Positions 1 through 13,378 of a stretch of DNA of 64,000 bases are shown here, piece by piece. The notes beneath the pieces were generated by a model. It searched no databases. It was not told where the DNA came from and worked only from the letters and a program-made list of their open reading frames with translations. Each line of letters starts with the position of its first letter. Positions within the stretch are counted from its first letter, which is position 1. This DNA comes from Prostheceraeus crozeri (Eukaryota; Platyhelminthes; Polycladida; Euryleptidae): NCBI GenBank assembly GCA_907163375.1, contig CAJQUW010005269.1, forward strand, positions 1 through 64,000, written 5' to 3'. The position numbers and the translations under genes were made by a program.

Positions 1-610
1 CGAAAATAAGACATTTCACAGAATGATCTACACCTCAATAGTCCGGCAAGTCCAACACAGAGTTTTCTGGAGGGAACGTGGCCCGTGACAATGAGACTTA
101 TTCACAGAATGATGTACACCTCATAGTCCGGCAGCCAGAACGAGTTTTTCTTGCAGGGAACGAGGCCGAGAGTGAGACTTTCACAGAATGATGTACATCT
201 CATAGTCCGGCAGCCAGCACGAGTTTCTGCAGGGAACGAGGCCGATAATGATACTTTCACAGAATGATGTACACTTCATAGTCCGGCAGCTAGCACGAGT
301 TTGTGCAGGGAACGAGGCCGACAATGAGACTTTCACAGAATGATGTACACCTCATAGTCCGGCAGCCAGCACGAGTTTCTGCAGGGAACATTGCCGAGAG
401 TGAGACTTTCACAGAATGATGTGCACCTCATAGTCCGGCAGTCAGCACGAGTTTGTGCAGGGAACGAGACCGACAATGAGACTTTCACAGAATGATGTAC
501 ACCTCATAGTCCGGCAGCCAGCACGAGTTTGTGCAGGGAACGATGCCGACAACGAGACTTTCACAGAATGATGTACACCTTATAGTCCGGCAGCCAGCAC
601 GAGCTTGTGT
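1..610 (-). repeat. 76-bp satellite, inverted block (about 8 copies)
   Basis: About eight tandem copies of the 76-bp satellite, in the orientation opposite to the main array. The recurring landmark is TTTCACAGAATGATGTACAC followed by a TCCGGCAGCC core. The block runs off the left edge of the window, so its full size is unknown. The last copy breaks off inside the core near 605-610. Confidence 0.95.
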
Positions 611-1049
611 TTTATATGTGTATATATATATTGTTCTATAATGTGCCTGTGTTGCTATCATGATTCTATTCGGCGATGTATACAAGAATGAGGTTAAGTG
701 TGGGCTTGCCAATAAGTGCGACGATTGCTTATTGTGCTCTTTTCTGTGCTCTGTGCTTAGCGGAAAATATGTTTGGAAAAAAAGGCGAGCACCATATCCA
801 TCACATTCGTAATAGGCTATGGTGTAAATAACCGAAATATATTGATCAACGTTTTGAACGCTATATATGACCATAAACAACTTATTTTTCATCTTATTTT
901 CATCAATACACATAGTCAATGCATGTTTCTTCATCTGGGCTTATTACTTTTCACTTAATAAGAGAAAGCATGTAAAACTGCAATCTGCGTCCCTTTGGAT
1001 TAACATTTTGTTCTCTTTGATCCTGTAAGACAAGAAGAGGAGCTCACTA
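611..1049. other. Spacer between the two satellite orientations
   Basis: About 440 bp of AT-rich, non-satellite sequence at the head-to-head junction. Short open frames (for example 773-958 on the plus strand) have no recognisable domain. I see no gene, no terminal repeats and no TSD that would identify an inserted element. Confidence 0.6.
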
Positions 1050-4000
1050 GACATCATTCTGTGAAAGTCTCACTCTCGGCCTCGTTCCCTGCACAAACTC
1101 GTTCTGGCTGCCGGACTATGAGGTGTACATCATTCTGTGAAAGTCTCATTGTCAGCCTCGTTCCCTGCACAAACTCGAGCTCGCTACCAGACTATGAGGT
1201 GCACATCATTCTGTGAAAGTCTCACTCTCGGCCTCGTTCCCTGCAGAAACTCATGCTGGTTGCCGAGCTATGAGGTGTACATCATTCTGTGAAAGTCTTA
1301 TTTTCGGCCTCGTTCCCTGCACAAACTTGTTCTGGCTGCCGGACTATGAGGTGCACATCATTCTGTGAAAGTCTCATTCTCGACCTCGTTCCCTGCACAA
1401 ACTCGAGCTCGCTACCGGACTATGAGGTGCACATCATTCTGTGAAAGTCTCACTCTCGGCCTCGTTCCCTGCAGAAACTCGTGCTGGTTGCCGGACTATG
1501 AGGTGTACATCATTCTGTGAAAGTCTCATTTTCGGCCTCGTTCCCTGCAGAAACTCGTGCTGGCTGCCGGACTATGAGGTGCACATCATTCTGTGAAAGT
1601 CTCATTTTCGGCCTCGTTCCCTGCACAAACTTGTTCTGGCTGCCGGACTATGAGGTGCACATCATTCTGTGAAAGTCTCATTCTCGACCTCGTTCCCTGC
1701 AGAAACTCGTGCTGGTTGCCGGGCTATGAGGTGCACATCATTCTGTGAAAGTCTCACTCTCGGCCTCGTTCCCTGCAGAAACTCATGCTGGTTGCCGGGC
1801 TATGAGGTGTACATCATTCTGTGAAAGTCTTATTTTCGGCCTCGTTCACTGCAGAGACTCGTGTTGGCTGCCGGACTATGAGGTGCACATCATTCTGTGA
1901 AAGTCTCATTTTCGGCCTCGTTCCCTGCACAAACTCGTGCTGGATGCCGGACTATGAGGTGTACATCATTATGTGAAAGTCTCATTCTCGACCTCGTTCC
2001 CTGCTGAAACTCGTGCTGGTTGCCGGACTATGAGGTGCACATCATTCTGTGAAAGTCTCATTCTCGGCCTCGTTCCCTGCACAAACTTGTTCTGGCTGCC
2101 GGACTATGAGGTGTACATCATTCTGTGACAGTCTCATTCTCGGCCTCGTTACCTGCAGAAACTCATGCTGGTTGCCGGGCTATGAGGTGTACATCATTCT
2201 GTGAAAGTCTTATTTTCGGCCTCGTTCACTCCAGAAACTCGTGTTGGCTGCCCGACTATGAGATGTACATCATTCTGTGAAAGTCTCACTCTCGGCCTCG
2301 TTCCCTGCAGAGACTCGTGTTGACTGCCGGACTATGAGGTGTACATCATTCTCTGAAAGTCTCACTCTCGGCCTCGTTCCCTGAAGAAAATCATGCTAGC
2401 TGCCGGGCAATGAGGTGTACATCATTCTGTGAAAGTCTCATTCTCGGCCTCGTTCACTGCTGAAACTCGTGCTGGCTGCCGGAGTATGAGGTGTACATCA
2501 TTCTGTGAAAGTCTTATATTCGGCCTCGTTCACTGCAGAGACTCGAGCTGGCTGCCGGACTATGAGGTGCACATCATTCTGTGAAAGTCTCACTCTTGGC
2601 TTCGTTCCCTGCAGAAACTCATGCTGGTTGCCGGACTATGAGGTGTACATCATTCTGTGAAAGTCTTATTTTCGGCCTCGTTCACTGCAGAGACTCGTAT
2701 TGGTTGCCGGACTATAAGGTGCACATCATTCTGTGAAAGTCTCATTCTCGGCCTCGTTCCCAGCACAAACTTGTTCTGGCTGCCGGACTATGAGGGTGTA
2801 CATCATTCTGTGAAAGTCTCATTGTCGGCATCGTTCCCTGCACAAACTCGTGCTGGATGCCGGACTATGAGGTGTACATCATTCTGTGAAAGTCTCAAAC
2901 TCGGCCTAGTTCCCTGCAGAAACTCATGCTGGTTGCCGGGCAATGAGGTGTACATCATTCTGTGAAAGTCTTATTTTCGGCCTCGTTCACTGCAGAGACT
3001 CGTGTTGGCTGCCGGACTATGAGGTGTACATCATTCTGTGAAAGTCTCATTTTTGGCCTCGTTCCCTGCACAAACTCGTGCTGGATGCCGGACTATGAGG
3101 TGTACATCATTCTCTGAAAGTCTCACTCTCGGCCTCGTTCCCTGCAGAAACTCATGCTGGTTGCCGGGCTATGAGGTGTACATCATTTTGTGAAAGTCTT
3201 ATTTTCGGCCTCGTTCACTGCAGAGACTCGTGTTGGCTTCCGGACTATGAGGTGTACATCATTCTGTGAAAGTCTTATTTTCGGCCTCGTTCACTCCAGA
3301 AACTCGTGTTGGCTGCCCGACTATGAGATGTACATCATTCTGTGAAAGTCTCACTCTCGGCCTCGTTCCCTGCAGAGACTCGTGTTGGCTGCCGGACTAT
3401 GAGGTGTACATCATTCTGTGAAAGTCTCATTTTTGGCCTCGTTCCCTGCACAAACTCGTGCTGACTGCCGGGCTATGAGGTGCACATCATTCTGTGAAAG
3501 TATCACTCTCGGCCTCGTTCCCTGCACAAACTCGTTCTGGCTGCCGGACTATGAGGTGTACATCATTCTGTGAAAGTCTCATTGTCAGCCTCGTTCCCTG
3601 CACAAACTCGAGCTGGCTGCCGGACTATGAGGTGCACATCATTCTGTGAAAGTCTCACTATTGGCTTCGTTCCCTGCAGAAACTCATGCTGGTTGCCGGG
3701 CTATGAGGTGTACATCATTCTGTGAAAGTCTTATTTTCGGCCTCGTTCACTGCAGAGACTCGTATTGGTTGCCGGACTATAAGGTGCACATCATTCTGTG
3801 AAAGTCTCATTCTCGGCCTCGTTCCCTGCACAAACTTGTTCTGGCTGCCGGACTATGAGGTGTACATCATTCTGTGAAAGTCTCATTGTCGGCATCGTTC
3901 CCTGCACAAACTCGTGCTGGATGCCGGACTATGAGGTGTACATCATTCTGTGAAAGTCTCACTCTTGGCTTCGTTCCCTGCAGAAACTCATGCTGGTTGC

Positions 4001-7000
4001 CGGACTATGAGGTGTACATCATTCTGTGAAAGTCTTATTTTCGGCCTCGTTCACTGCAGAGACTCGTAGTGGTTGCCGGGACTATAAGGTGTACATCATT
4101 CTGTGAAAGTCTCATTCTCGGCCTCGTTCCCTGCACAAACTTGTTCTGCCTGCTGGACTATGAGGTGTACATCATTCTGTGAAAGTCTCATTGTCGGCCT
4201 CGTTCCCTGCACAAACTCGTGCTGGCTGCCGGACTATGAGGTGTACATCATTCTGTGAAAGTCTCAAACTCGGCCTAGTTCCCTGCAGAAACTCATGCTG
4301 GTTGCGGGCAATGAGGTGTACATCATTCTGTGAAAGTCTTATTTACGGCCTCGTTCACTGCAGAGACTCGTGTTGGCTGCCGGACTATGAGGTGTAACAT
4401 CATTCTGTGAAAGTCTCATTTTTGGCCTCGTTCCCTGTACAAACTCGTGCTGGATGCCGGACTATGAGGTGTACATCATTCTCTGAAAGTCTCACTCTCG
4501 CCTCGTTCCCTGCAGAAAATCATGCTGGTTGCCGGCTATGAGGTGTACATCATTTTGTGAAAGTCTTATTTTCGGCCTCGTTCACTGCAGATACTCGTGT
4601 TGTCTGCCGGACTATGAGGTGTACATCATTCTGTGAAAGTCTTATTTTCGGCCTCGTTCACTGCAGAGTCCTCGTGTTGGCTGCCCGACTATGAGATTGT
4701 ACATCATTCTGTGAAAGTCTCACTCTCGGCCTCGTTCCCTGCAGAGACTCGTGTTGGCTGCCGGACTATGAGGTGTACATCATTCTGTGAAAGTCTCATT
4801 TTTGGCCTCGTTCCCTGCACAAACTCGTGCTGACTGCCGGGCTATGAGGTGCACATCATTCTGTGAAAGTATCACTCTCGGCCTCGTTCCCTGCACAAAC
4901 TCGTTCTGGCTGCCGGACTATGAGGTGTACATCATTCTGTGAAAGTCTCATTGTCAGCCTCGTTCCCTGCACAAACTCGAGCTGGCTGCCGGACTATGAG
5001 GTGCACATCATTCTGTGAAAGTCTCACTCTTGCTTCGTTCCCTGCAGAAACTCGTGCTGGCTGCCGGACTATGAGGTGTACATCATTCTGTGAAAGTCTC
5101 ATTGTCGGCCTCGTTCCCTGCAGAAACTCGTGCTGGCTGCCGGACTATGAGGTGTACATCATTCTGTGAAAGTCTCATTGTCGGCCTCGGTCCCTGAAGA
5201 AACTTGTTCTGGCTGCCGGACTATGAGGTGTACATCATTTCTGTGAAAGTCTCATTGTCGGCATCGTTCCCTGCACAAACTCGTGCTGGATGCCGGTCTA
5301 TGAGGTGTACATCATTCTGTGAAAGTCTCATTGTCGGCCTCGTTCCCTGCAGAAACTCGTGCTGGCTGCCGGACTATGAGGTGTACATCATTCTGTGAAA
5401 GTCTTATTTTCGGCCTCGTTCACTGCAGATACTCGTGTTGGCTGCCGGACTATGAGGTCTACATCATTCTGTGAAAGTCTCATTGTCGGCCTCGTTCCCT
5501 GTAACAAACTCGTGCTGGATGCCGGACTATGAGGTGTACATCATTCTCTGAAAGTCTCACTCTCGGCCTCGTTCCCTGCAGAAAATCATGCTGGTTGCCG
5601 GGCTATGAGGTGTACATCATTTTGTGAAAGTCTTACTTTCGGCCTCGTTCACTGCAGAGACTCGTGTTGGCTTCCGGACTATGAGGTGTACATCATTCTG
5701 TGAAAGTCTTATTTTCGGCCTCATTCACTGCAGAGTCTCGTGTTGGCTGCCCGACTATGAGATGTACATCATTCTGTGAAAGTCTCACTCTCGGCCTCGT
5801 TCCCTGCAGAGACTCGTGTTGGCTGCCGGACTATGAGGTGTACATCATTCTGTGAAAGTCTCATTTTTGGCCTCGTTCCCTGCACAAACTCGTGCTGACT
5901 GCCGGGCTATGAGGTGCACATCATTCTGTGAAAGTATCACTCTCGGCCTCGTTCCCTGCAGAAAATCATGCTGGTTGCCGGACTATGAGGTGTACATCAT
6001 TCTGTGAAAGTCTCATTGTCAGCCTCGTTCCCTGCACAAACTCGAGCTGGCTGCCGGACTATGAGGTGCACATCATTCTGTGAAAGTCTTATTTTCGGCC
6101 TCGTTCACTGCAGTGACTCGTGTTGGCTGCCGGACTATGAGGTGTACATCATTCTGTGAAAGTCTCAATCTCGGCCTAGTTCCCTGCAGAAACTCATGCT
6201 GGTTGCCGGACTATGAGTTGTACATCATTCTGTGAAAGTCTCATTGTCGGCATCGCTCCCTGCACAAACTCGTGCTGGATGCCGGACTATGAGGTGTACA
6301 TCATTCTGTGAAAGTCTCACTCTCGGCCTCGTTCCCTGCAGAAACTCGTGCTGGTTGCCGGACTATGAGGTGTACATCATTCTGTGAAAGTCTTATTTTC
6401 GGCCTCGTTCACTGCAGAGAATCGTGTTGGCTGCCGGACTATGAGGTGTACATCATTCTGTGAAAGTCTTATTTTCGGCCTCGTTCACTGCAGAGACTCG
6501 TGTTGGCTGCCGGACTATGAGGTGCACATCATTCTGTGAAAGTCTCATTTTCGGCCTCGTTCCCTGCACAAACTCGTGCTGGATGCCGGACTATGAGGTG
6601 TACATCATTCTGTGAAAGTCTCATTCTCGACCTCGTTCCCTGCTGAAACTCGTGTTGGTTGCCGGGCTATGAGGTGTACATCATTCTGTGAAAGTCTTAT
6701 TTTCGGCCTCGTTCACTGCACAAACTCGTGCTGGATGCCGGACTATGAGGTGTACATCATTCTCTGAAAGTCTCACTCTCGGCCTCGTTCCCTGCAGAAA
6801 CTCGTGCTGGTTGCCGGGCTATGAGGTGTACATCATTCTGTGAAAGTCTTATTTTCGGCCTCGTTCACTGCAGAGACTCGTGTTGGCTGCCGGACTATGA
6901 GGTGTACATCATTCTGTGAAAGTCTCATTTTTGGCCTCGTTCCCTGCAGAAACTCATGCTGGTTGCCGGACTATGAGGTGCACATCATTCTGTGAAAGTC

Positions 7001-10000
7001 TTATTTTCGGCCTCGTTCCCTCCAGAAACTCGTGTTGACTGCCGGACTATGAGGTGTACATCATTCTGTGAAAGTCTTATTTTCGGCCTCGTTCACTGCA
7101 GAGACTCGTGTTGGCTGCCCGACTATGAGATGTACATCATTCTGTGAAAGTCTCACTCTCGGCCTCGTTCCCTGCAGAGACTCGTGTTGGCTGCCGGACT
7201 ATGAGGTGTACATCATTCTGTGAAAGTCTTATTTTTGGCCTCGTTCCCTGCGCAAACTCGTGCTGACTGCCGGGTTATGAGGTGCACATCATTCTGTGAA
7301 AGTCTCATTCTCGGCCTCGTTCCCTGCAGAAACTCATGCTGGCTGCCGGACTATGAAGTGTACATCATTCTGTGAAAGTCTCAAACTCGGCCTAGTTCCC
7401 TGCAGAAACTCATGCTGGTTGCCGGGCAATGAGGTGTACATCATTCTGTGAAAGTCTTATTTTCGGCCTCGTTCACTGCAGAGACTCGTGTTGGCTGCCG
7501 GACTATGAGGTGTACATCATTCTGTGAAAGTCTCATTTTTGGCCTCGTTCCCTGCACAAACTCGTGCTGGATGCCGGACTATGAGGTGTACATCATTCTC
7601 TGAAAGTCTCACTCTCGGCCTCGTTCCCTGCAGAAAATCATGCTGGTTGCCGGGCTATGAGGTGTACATCATTTTGTGAAAGTCTTACTTTCGGCCTCGT
7701 TCACTGCAGAGACTCGTGTTGGCTTCCGGACTATGAGGTGTACATCATTCTGTGAAAGTCTTATTTTCGGCCTCGTTCACTGCAGAGTCTCGTGTTGGCT
7801 GCCCGACTATGAGATGTACATCATTCTGTGAAAGTCTCACTCTCGGCCTCGTTCCCTGCAGAGACTCGTGTTGGCTGCCGGACTATGAGGTGTACATCAT
7901 TCTGTGAAAGTCTCATTGTCGGCATCGTTCCCTGCACAAACTCGTGCTGGATGCCGGACTATGAGGTGTACATCATTCTGTGAAAGTCTCATTCTCGACC
8001 TCGTTCCCTGCTGAAACTCGTGCTGGTTGCCGGACTATGAGGTGCACATCATTCTGTGAAAGTCTCATTCTCGGCCTCGTTCCCTGCACAAACTTGTTCT
8101 GGCTGCCGGACTATGAGGTGTACATCATTCTGTGACAGTCTCATTCTCGGCCTCGTTACCTGCAGAAACTCATGCTGGTTGCCGGGCTATGAGGTGTACA
8201 TCATTCTCTGAAAGTCTTATTTTCGGCCTCGTTCACTCCAGAAACTCGTGTTGGCTGCCCGACTATGAGATGTACATCATTCTGTGAAAGTCTCACTCTC
8301 GGCCTCGTTCCCTGCAGAGACTCGTGTTGACTGCCGGACTATGAGGTTTACATCATTCTCTGAAAGTCTCACTCTCGGCCTCGTTCCCTGCAGAAAATCA
8401 TGCTAGCTGCCGGGCAATGAGGTGTACATCATTCTGTGAAAGTCTCATTCTCGGCCTCGTTCCCTGCTGAAACTCGTGCTGGCTGCCGGAGTATGAGGTG
8501 TACATCATTCTGTGAAAGTCTTATATTCGGCCTCGTTCACTGCAGAGACTCGAGCTGGCTGCCGGACTATGAGGTGCACATCATTCTGTGAAAGTCTCAC
8601 TCTTGGCTTCGTTCCCTGCAGAAACTCATGCTGGTTGCCGGACTATGAGGTGTACATCATTCTGTGAAAGTCTTATTTTCGGCCTCGTTCACTGCAGAGA
8701 CTCGTATTGGTTGCCGGACTATAAGGTGCACATCATTCTGTGAAAGTCTCATTCTCGGCCTCGTTCCCTGCACAAACTTGTTCTGGCTGCCGACTATGAG
8801 GTGTACATCATTCTGTGAAAGTCTCATTGTCGGCATCGTTCCCTGCACAAACTCGTGCTGGATGCCGGACTATGAGGTGTACATCATTCTGTGAAAGTCT
8901 CAAACTCGGCCTAGTTCCCTGCAGAAACTCATGCTGGTTGCCGGGCAATGAGGTGTACATCATTCTGTGAAAGTCTTATTTTCGGCCTCGTTACTGCAGA
9001 GACTCGTGTTGGCTGCCGGACTATGAGGTGTACATCATTCTGTGAAAGTCTCATTTTTGGCCTCGTTCCCTGCACAAACTCGTTGCTGGATGCCGGACTA
9101 TGAGGTGTACATCATTCTCTGAAAGTCTCACTCTCGGCCTCGTTCCCTGCAGAAAATCATGCTGGTTGCCGGGCTATGAGGTGTACATCATTTTGTGAAA
9201 GTCTTATTTTCGGCCTCGTTCACTGCAGAGACTCGTGTTGGCTTCCGGACTATGAGATGTACATCATTCTGTGAAAGTCTCACTCTCGGCCTCGTTCCCT
9301 GCAGAGACTCGTGTTGGCTGCCGGACTATGAGGTGTACATCATTCTGTGAAAGTCTCATTTTTGGCCTCGTTCCCTGCACAAACTCGTGCTGACTGCCGG
9401 GCTATGAGGTGCACATCATTCTGTGAAAGTATCACTCTCGGGCCTCGTTCCCTGCACAAACTCGTTCTGGCTGCCGGACTATGAGGTGTACATCATTCTG
9501 TGAAAGTCTCATTGTCAGCCTCGTTCCCTGCACAAACTCGAGCTGGCTGCCGGACTATGAGGTGCACATCATTCTGTGAAAGTCTCACTCTTGGCTTCGT
9601 TCCCTGCAGAAACTCATGCTGGTTGCCGGGCTATGAGGTGTACATCATTCTGTGAAAGTCTTATTTTCGGCCTCGTTCACTGCAGAGACTCGTATTGGTT
9701 GCCGGACTATAAGGTGCACATCATTCTGTGAAAGTCTCATTCTCGGCCTCGTTCCCTGCACAAACTTGTTCTGGCTGCCGGACTATGAGGTGTACATCAT
9801 TCTGTGAAAGTCTCATTGTCGGCATCGTTCCCTGCACAAACTCGTGCTGGATGCCGGACTATGAGGTGTACATCATTCTGTGAAAGTCTCAAACTCGGCC
9901 TAGTTCCCTGCAGAAACTCATGCTGGTTGCCGGCAATGAGGTGTAACATCATTCTGTGAAAGTCTTATTTTTCGGCCTCGTTCACTGCAGAGACTCGTGT

Positions 10001-13000
10001 TGGCTGCCGGACTATGAGGTGTACATCATTCTGTGAAAGTCTCATTTTTGGCCTCGTTCCCTGCACAAACTCGTGCTGGATGCCGGACTATGAGGTGTAC
10101 ATCATTCTCTGAAAGTCTCACTCTCGGCCTCGTTCCCTGCAGAAAATCATGCTGGTTGCCGGGCTATGAGGTGTACATCATTTTGTGAAAGTCTTACTTT
10201 CGGCCTCGTTCCCTGCAGAGACTCGTGTTGGCTTCCGGACTATGAGGTGTACATCATTCTGTGAAAGTCTTATTTTCGGCCTCGTTCACTGCAGAGTCTC
10301 GTGTTGGCTGCCCGACTATGAGATGTACATCATTCTGTGAAAGTCTCACTCTCGGCCTCGTTCCCTGCAGAGACTCGTGTTGGCTGCCGGACTATGAGGT
10401 GTACATCATTCTGTGAAAGTCTCATTTTAGGCCTCGTTCCCTGCACAAACTCGTGCTGACTGTCGGGCTATGAGGTGCACATCATTCTGTGAAAGTATCA
10501 CTCTCGGCCTCGTTCCCTGCACAAACTCGTTCTAGCTGCCGGACTATGAGGTGTACATCATTCTGTGAAAGTCTCATTGTCAGCCTCGTTCCCTGCACAA
10601 ACTCGAGCTGGCTGCCGGACTATGAGGTGCACATCATTCTGTGAAAGTCTTATTTTCGGCCTCGTTCACTGCAGTGACTCGTGTTGGCTGCCGGACTATG
10701 AGGTGTACATCATTCTGTGAAAGTCTCAATCTCGGCCTAGTTCCCTGCAGAAACTCATGCTGGTTGCCGGACTATGAGTTGTACATCATTCTGTGAAAGT
10801 CTCATTGTCGGCATCGCTCCCTGCACAAACTCGTGCTGGATGCCGGACTATGAGGTGTACATCATTCTGTGAAAGTCTCACTCTCGGCCTCGTTCCCTGC
10901 AGAAACTCGTGCTGGTTGCCGGGCTATGAGGTGTACATCATTCTGTGAAAGTCTTATTTTCGGCCTCGTTCACTGCAGAGACTCGTGTTGGCTGCCGGAC
11001 TATGAGGTGTACATCATTCTGTGAAAGTTTCATTTTTGGCCTCGTTCACTGCAGAGACTCGTGTTGGCTGCCGGACTATGAGGTGCACATCATTCTGTGA
11101 AAGTCTCATTTTCGGCCTCGTTCCCTGCACAAACTCGTGCTGGATGCCGGACTATGAGGTGTACATCATTCTGTGAAAGTCTCATTCTCGACCTCGTTCC
11201 CTGCTGAAACTCGTGTTGGTTGCCGGGCTATGAGGTGTAATACATCATTCTGTGAAAGTCTTATTTTCGGCCTCGTTCACTGCACAAACTCGTGCTGGAT
11301 GCCGGACTATGAGGTGTACATCATTCTCTGAAAGTCTCACTCTCGGCCTCGTTCCCTGCAGAAACTCGTGCTGGTTGCCGGGCTATGAGGTGTACATCAT
11401 TCTGTGAAAGTCTTATTTTCGGCCTCGTTCACTGCAGAGACTCGTGTTGGCTGCCGGACTATGAGGTGTACATCATTCTGTGAAAGTCTCATTTTTGGAC
11501 TCGTTCCCTGCAGAAACTCGTGCTGACTGCCGGACTATGAGGTGCACATCATTCTGTGAAAGTCTTATTTTCGGCCTCGTTCCCTCCAGAAACTCGTGTT
11601 GACTGCCGGACTATGAGGTGTAGATCATTCTGTGAAAGTCTTATTTTCGGCCTCGTTCCCTGCAGAAACTCGTGCTGGCTGCCGGACTATGAGATGTACA
11701 TCATTCTGTGAAAGTCTCACTCTCGGCCTCGTTCCCTGCAGAGACTCGTGTTGGATGCCGGACTATGAGGTGTACATCATTCTGTGAAAGTCTCATTTTT
11801 GGCCTCGTTCCCTGCGCAAACTCGTGCTGACTGCCGGGCTATGAGGTGCACATCATTCTGTGAAAGTCTCATTCTCGGCCTCGTTCCCTGCAGAAACTCA
11901 TGCTGGCTGCCGGACTATGAAGTGTACATCATTCTGTGAAAGTCTCAAACTCGGCCTAGTTCCCTGCAGAAACTCATGCTGGTTGCCGGGCAATGAGGTG
12001 TACATCATTCTGTGAAAGTCTTATTTTCGGCCTCGTTCACTGCAGAGACTCGTGTTGGCTGCTGGACTATGAGGTGTACATCATTCTGTGAAAGTCTCAT
12101 TTTTGGCCTCGTTCCCTGCACAAACTCGTGCTGGATGCCGGACTATGAGGTGTACATCATTCTCTGAAAGTCTCACTCTCGGCCTCGTTCCCTGCAGAAA
12201 ATCATGCTGGTTGCCGGCTATGAGGTGTACATCATTTTGTGAAAGTCTTATTTTCGGCCTCGTTCACTGCAGAGACTCGTGTTGGCTTCCGGACTATGAG
12301 GTGTACATCATTCTGTGAAAGTCTTATTTTCGGCCTCGTTCACTGCAGAGTCTCGTGTTGGCTGCCCGACTATGAGATGTACATCATTCTGTGAAAGTCT
12401 CACTCTCGGCCTCGTTCCCTGCAGAGACTCGTGTTGGCTGCCGGACTATGAGGTGTACATCATTCTGTGAAAGTCTCATTTTTGGCCTCGTTCCCTGCAC
12501 AAACTCGTGCTGACTGCCGAGCTATGAGGTGCACATCATTCTGTGAAAGTATCACTCTCGGCCTCGTTCCCTGCACAAACTCGTTCTAGCTGCCGGACTA
12601 TGAGGTGTACATCATTCTGTGAAAGTCTCATTGTCAGCCTCGTTCCCTGCACAAACTCGAGCTGGCTGCCGGACTATGAGGTGCACATCATTCTGTGAAA
12701 GTCTTATTTTCGGCCTCGTTCACTGCAGTGACTCGTGTTGGCTGCCGGACTATGAGGTGTACATCATTCTGTGAAAGTCTTATTTTCGGCCTAGTTCCCT
12801 GCAGAAACTCATGCTGGTTGCCGGACTATGAGTTGTACATCATTCTGTGAAAGTCTCATTGTCGGCATCGCTCCCTGCACAAACTCGTGCTGGATGCCGG
12901 ACTATGAGGTGTACATCATTCTGTGAAAGTCTCACTCTCGGCCTCGTTCCCTGCAGAAACTCGTGCTGGTTGCCGGGCTATGAGGTGTACATCATTCTGT

Positions 13001-13378
13001 GAAAGTCTCATTTTTGGCCTCGTTCACTGCAGAGACTCGTGTTGGCTGCCGGACTATGAGGTGCACATCATTCTGTGAAAGTTTCATTTTTGGCCTCGTT
13101 CACTGCACAAACTCGTGCTGGATGCCGGACTATGAGGTGTGCATCATTCTGTGAAAGTCTCATTCTCGACCTCGTTCCCTGCTGAAACTCGTGTTGGTTG
13201 CCGCACTATGAGGTGTACATCATTCTGTGAAAGTCTCATTGTCGGCCTCGTTCCCTGCACAAACTCGTGCTGGCTGCAGGACTATGAGGTGTACATCATT
13301 CTGTGAAAGTCTTATTTTCGGCCTCGTTCACTGCACAAACTCGTGCTGGATGCCGGACTATGAAGTGCACATCATTTC
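1050..13378 (+). repeat. 76-bp satellite array (about 162 copies)
   Basis: Tandem array with a strict 76-bp period: CATCATTCTGTGAAAG begins at 1052, 1128, 1204 and so on. Units are about 50% GC, richer than the flanks. They vary at fixed positions (GCAGAAACTC or GCACAAACTC; GGCTGCC, GGTTGCC or GGATGCC; GTGTACATC or GTGCACATC), with scattered 1-bp indels. Diagnostic variants recur at multi-unit spacings, so blocks of many units were copied together. Because 76 is not a multiple of 3, open frames of up to 102 codons inside the array are by-products and not genes. The array ends near 13378, where the sequence turns AT-rich. Confidence 0.97.

Noticed and set aside
2657..2965. 102-codon open frame in the satellite array (and similar ones at 4179, 5204, 8664, 12088 and 13227)
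   Set aside because: The 76-bp unit shifts frame every copy, so open frames last only about three units. They have no start context and recur wherever a unit variant removes a stop.
1050..13378. Satellite unit length of 76 bp suggests tandem tRNA genes
   Set aside because: No A box or B box and no cloverleaf; the length match is coincidence.
1..13378. CRISPR-like repeat array
   Set aside because: Eukaryotic context, no unique spacers between repeats and no cas genes. It is a simple tandem satellite.
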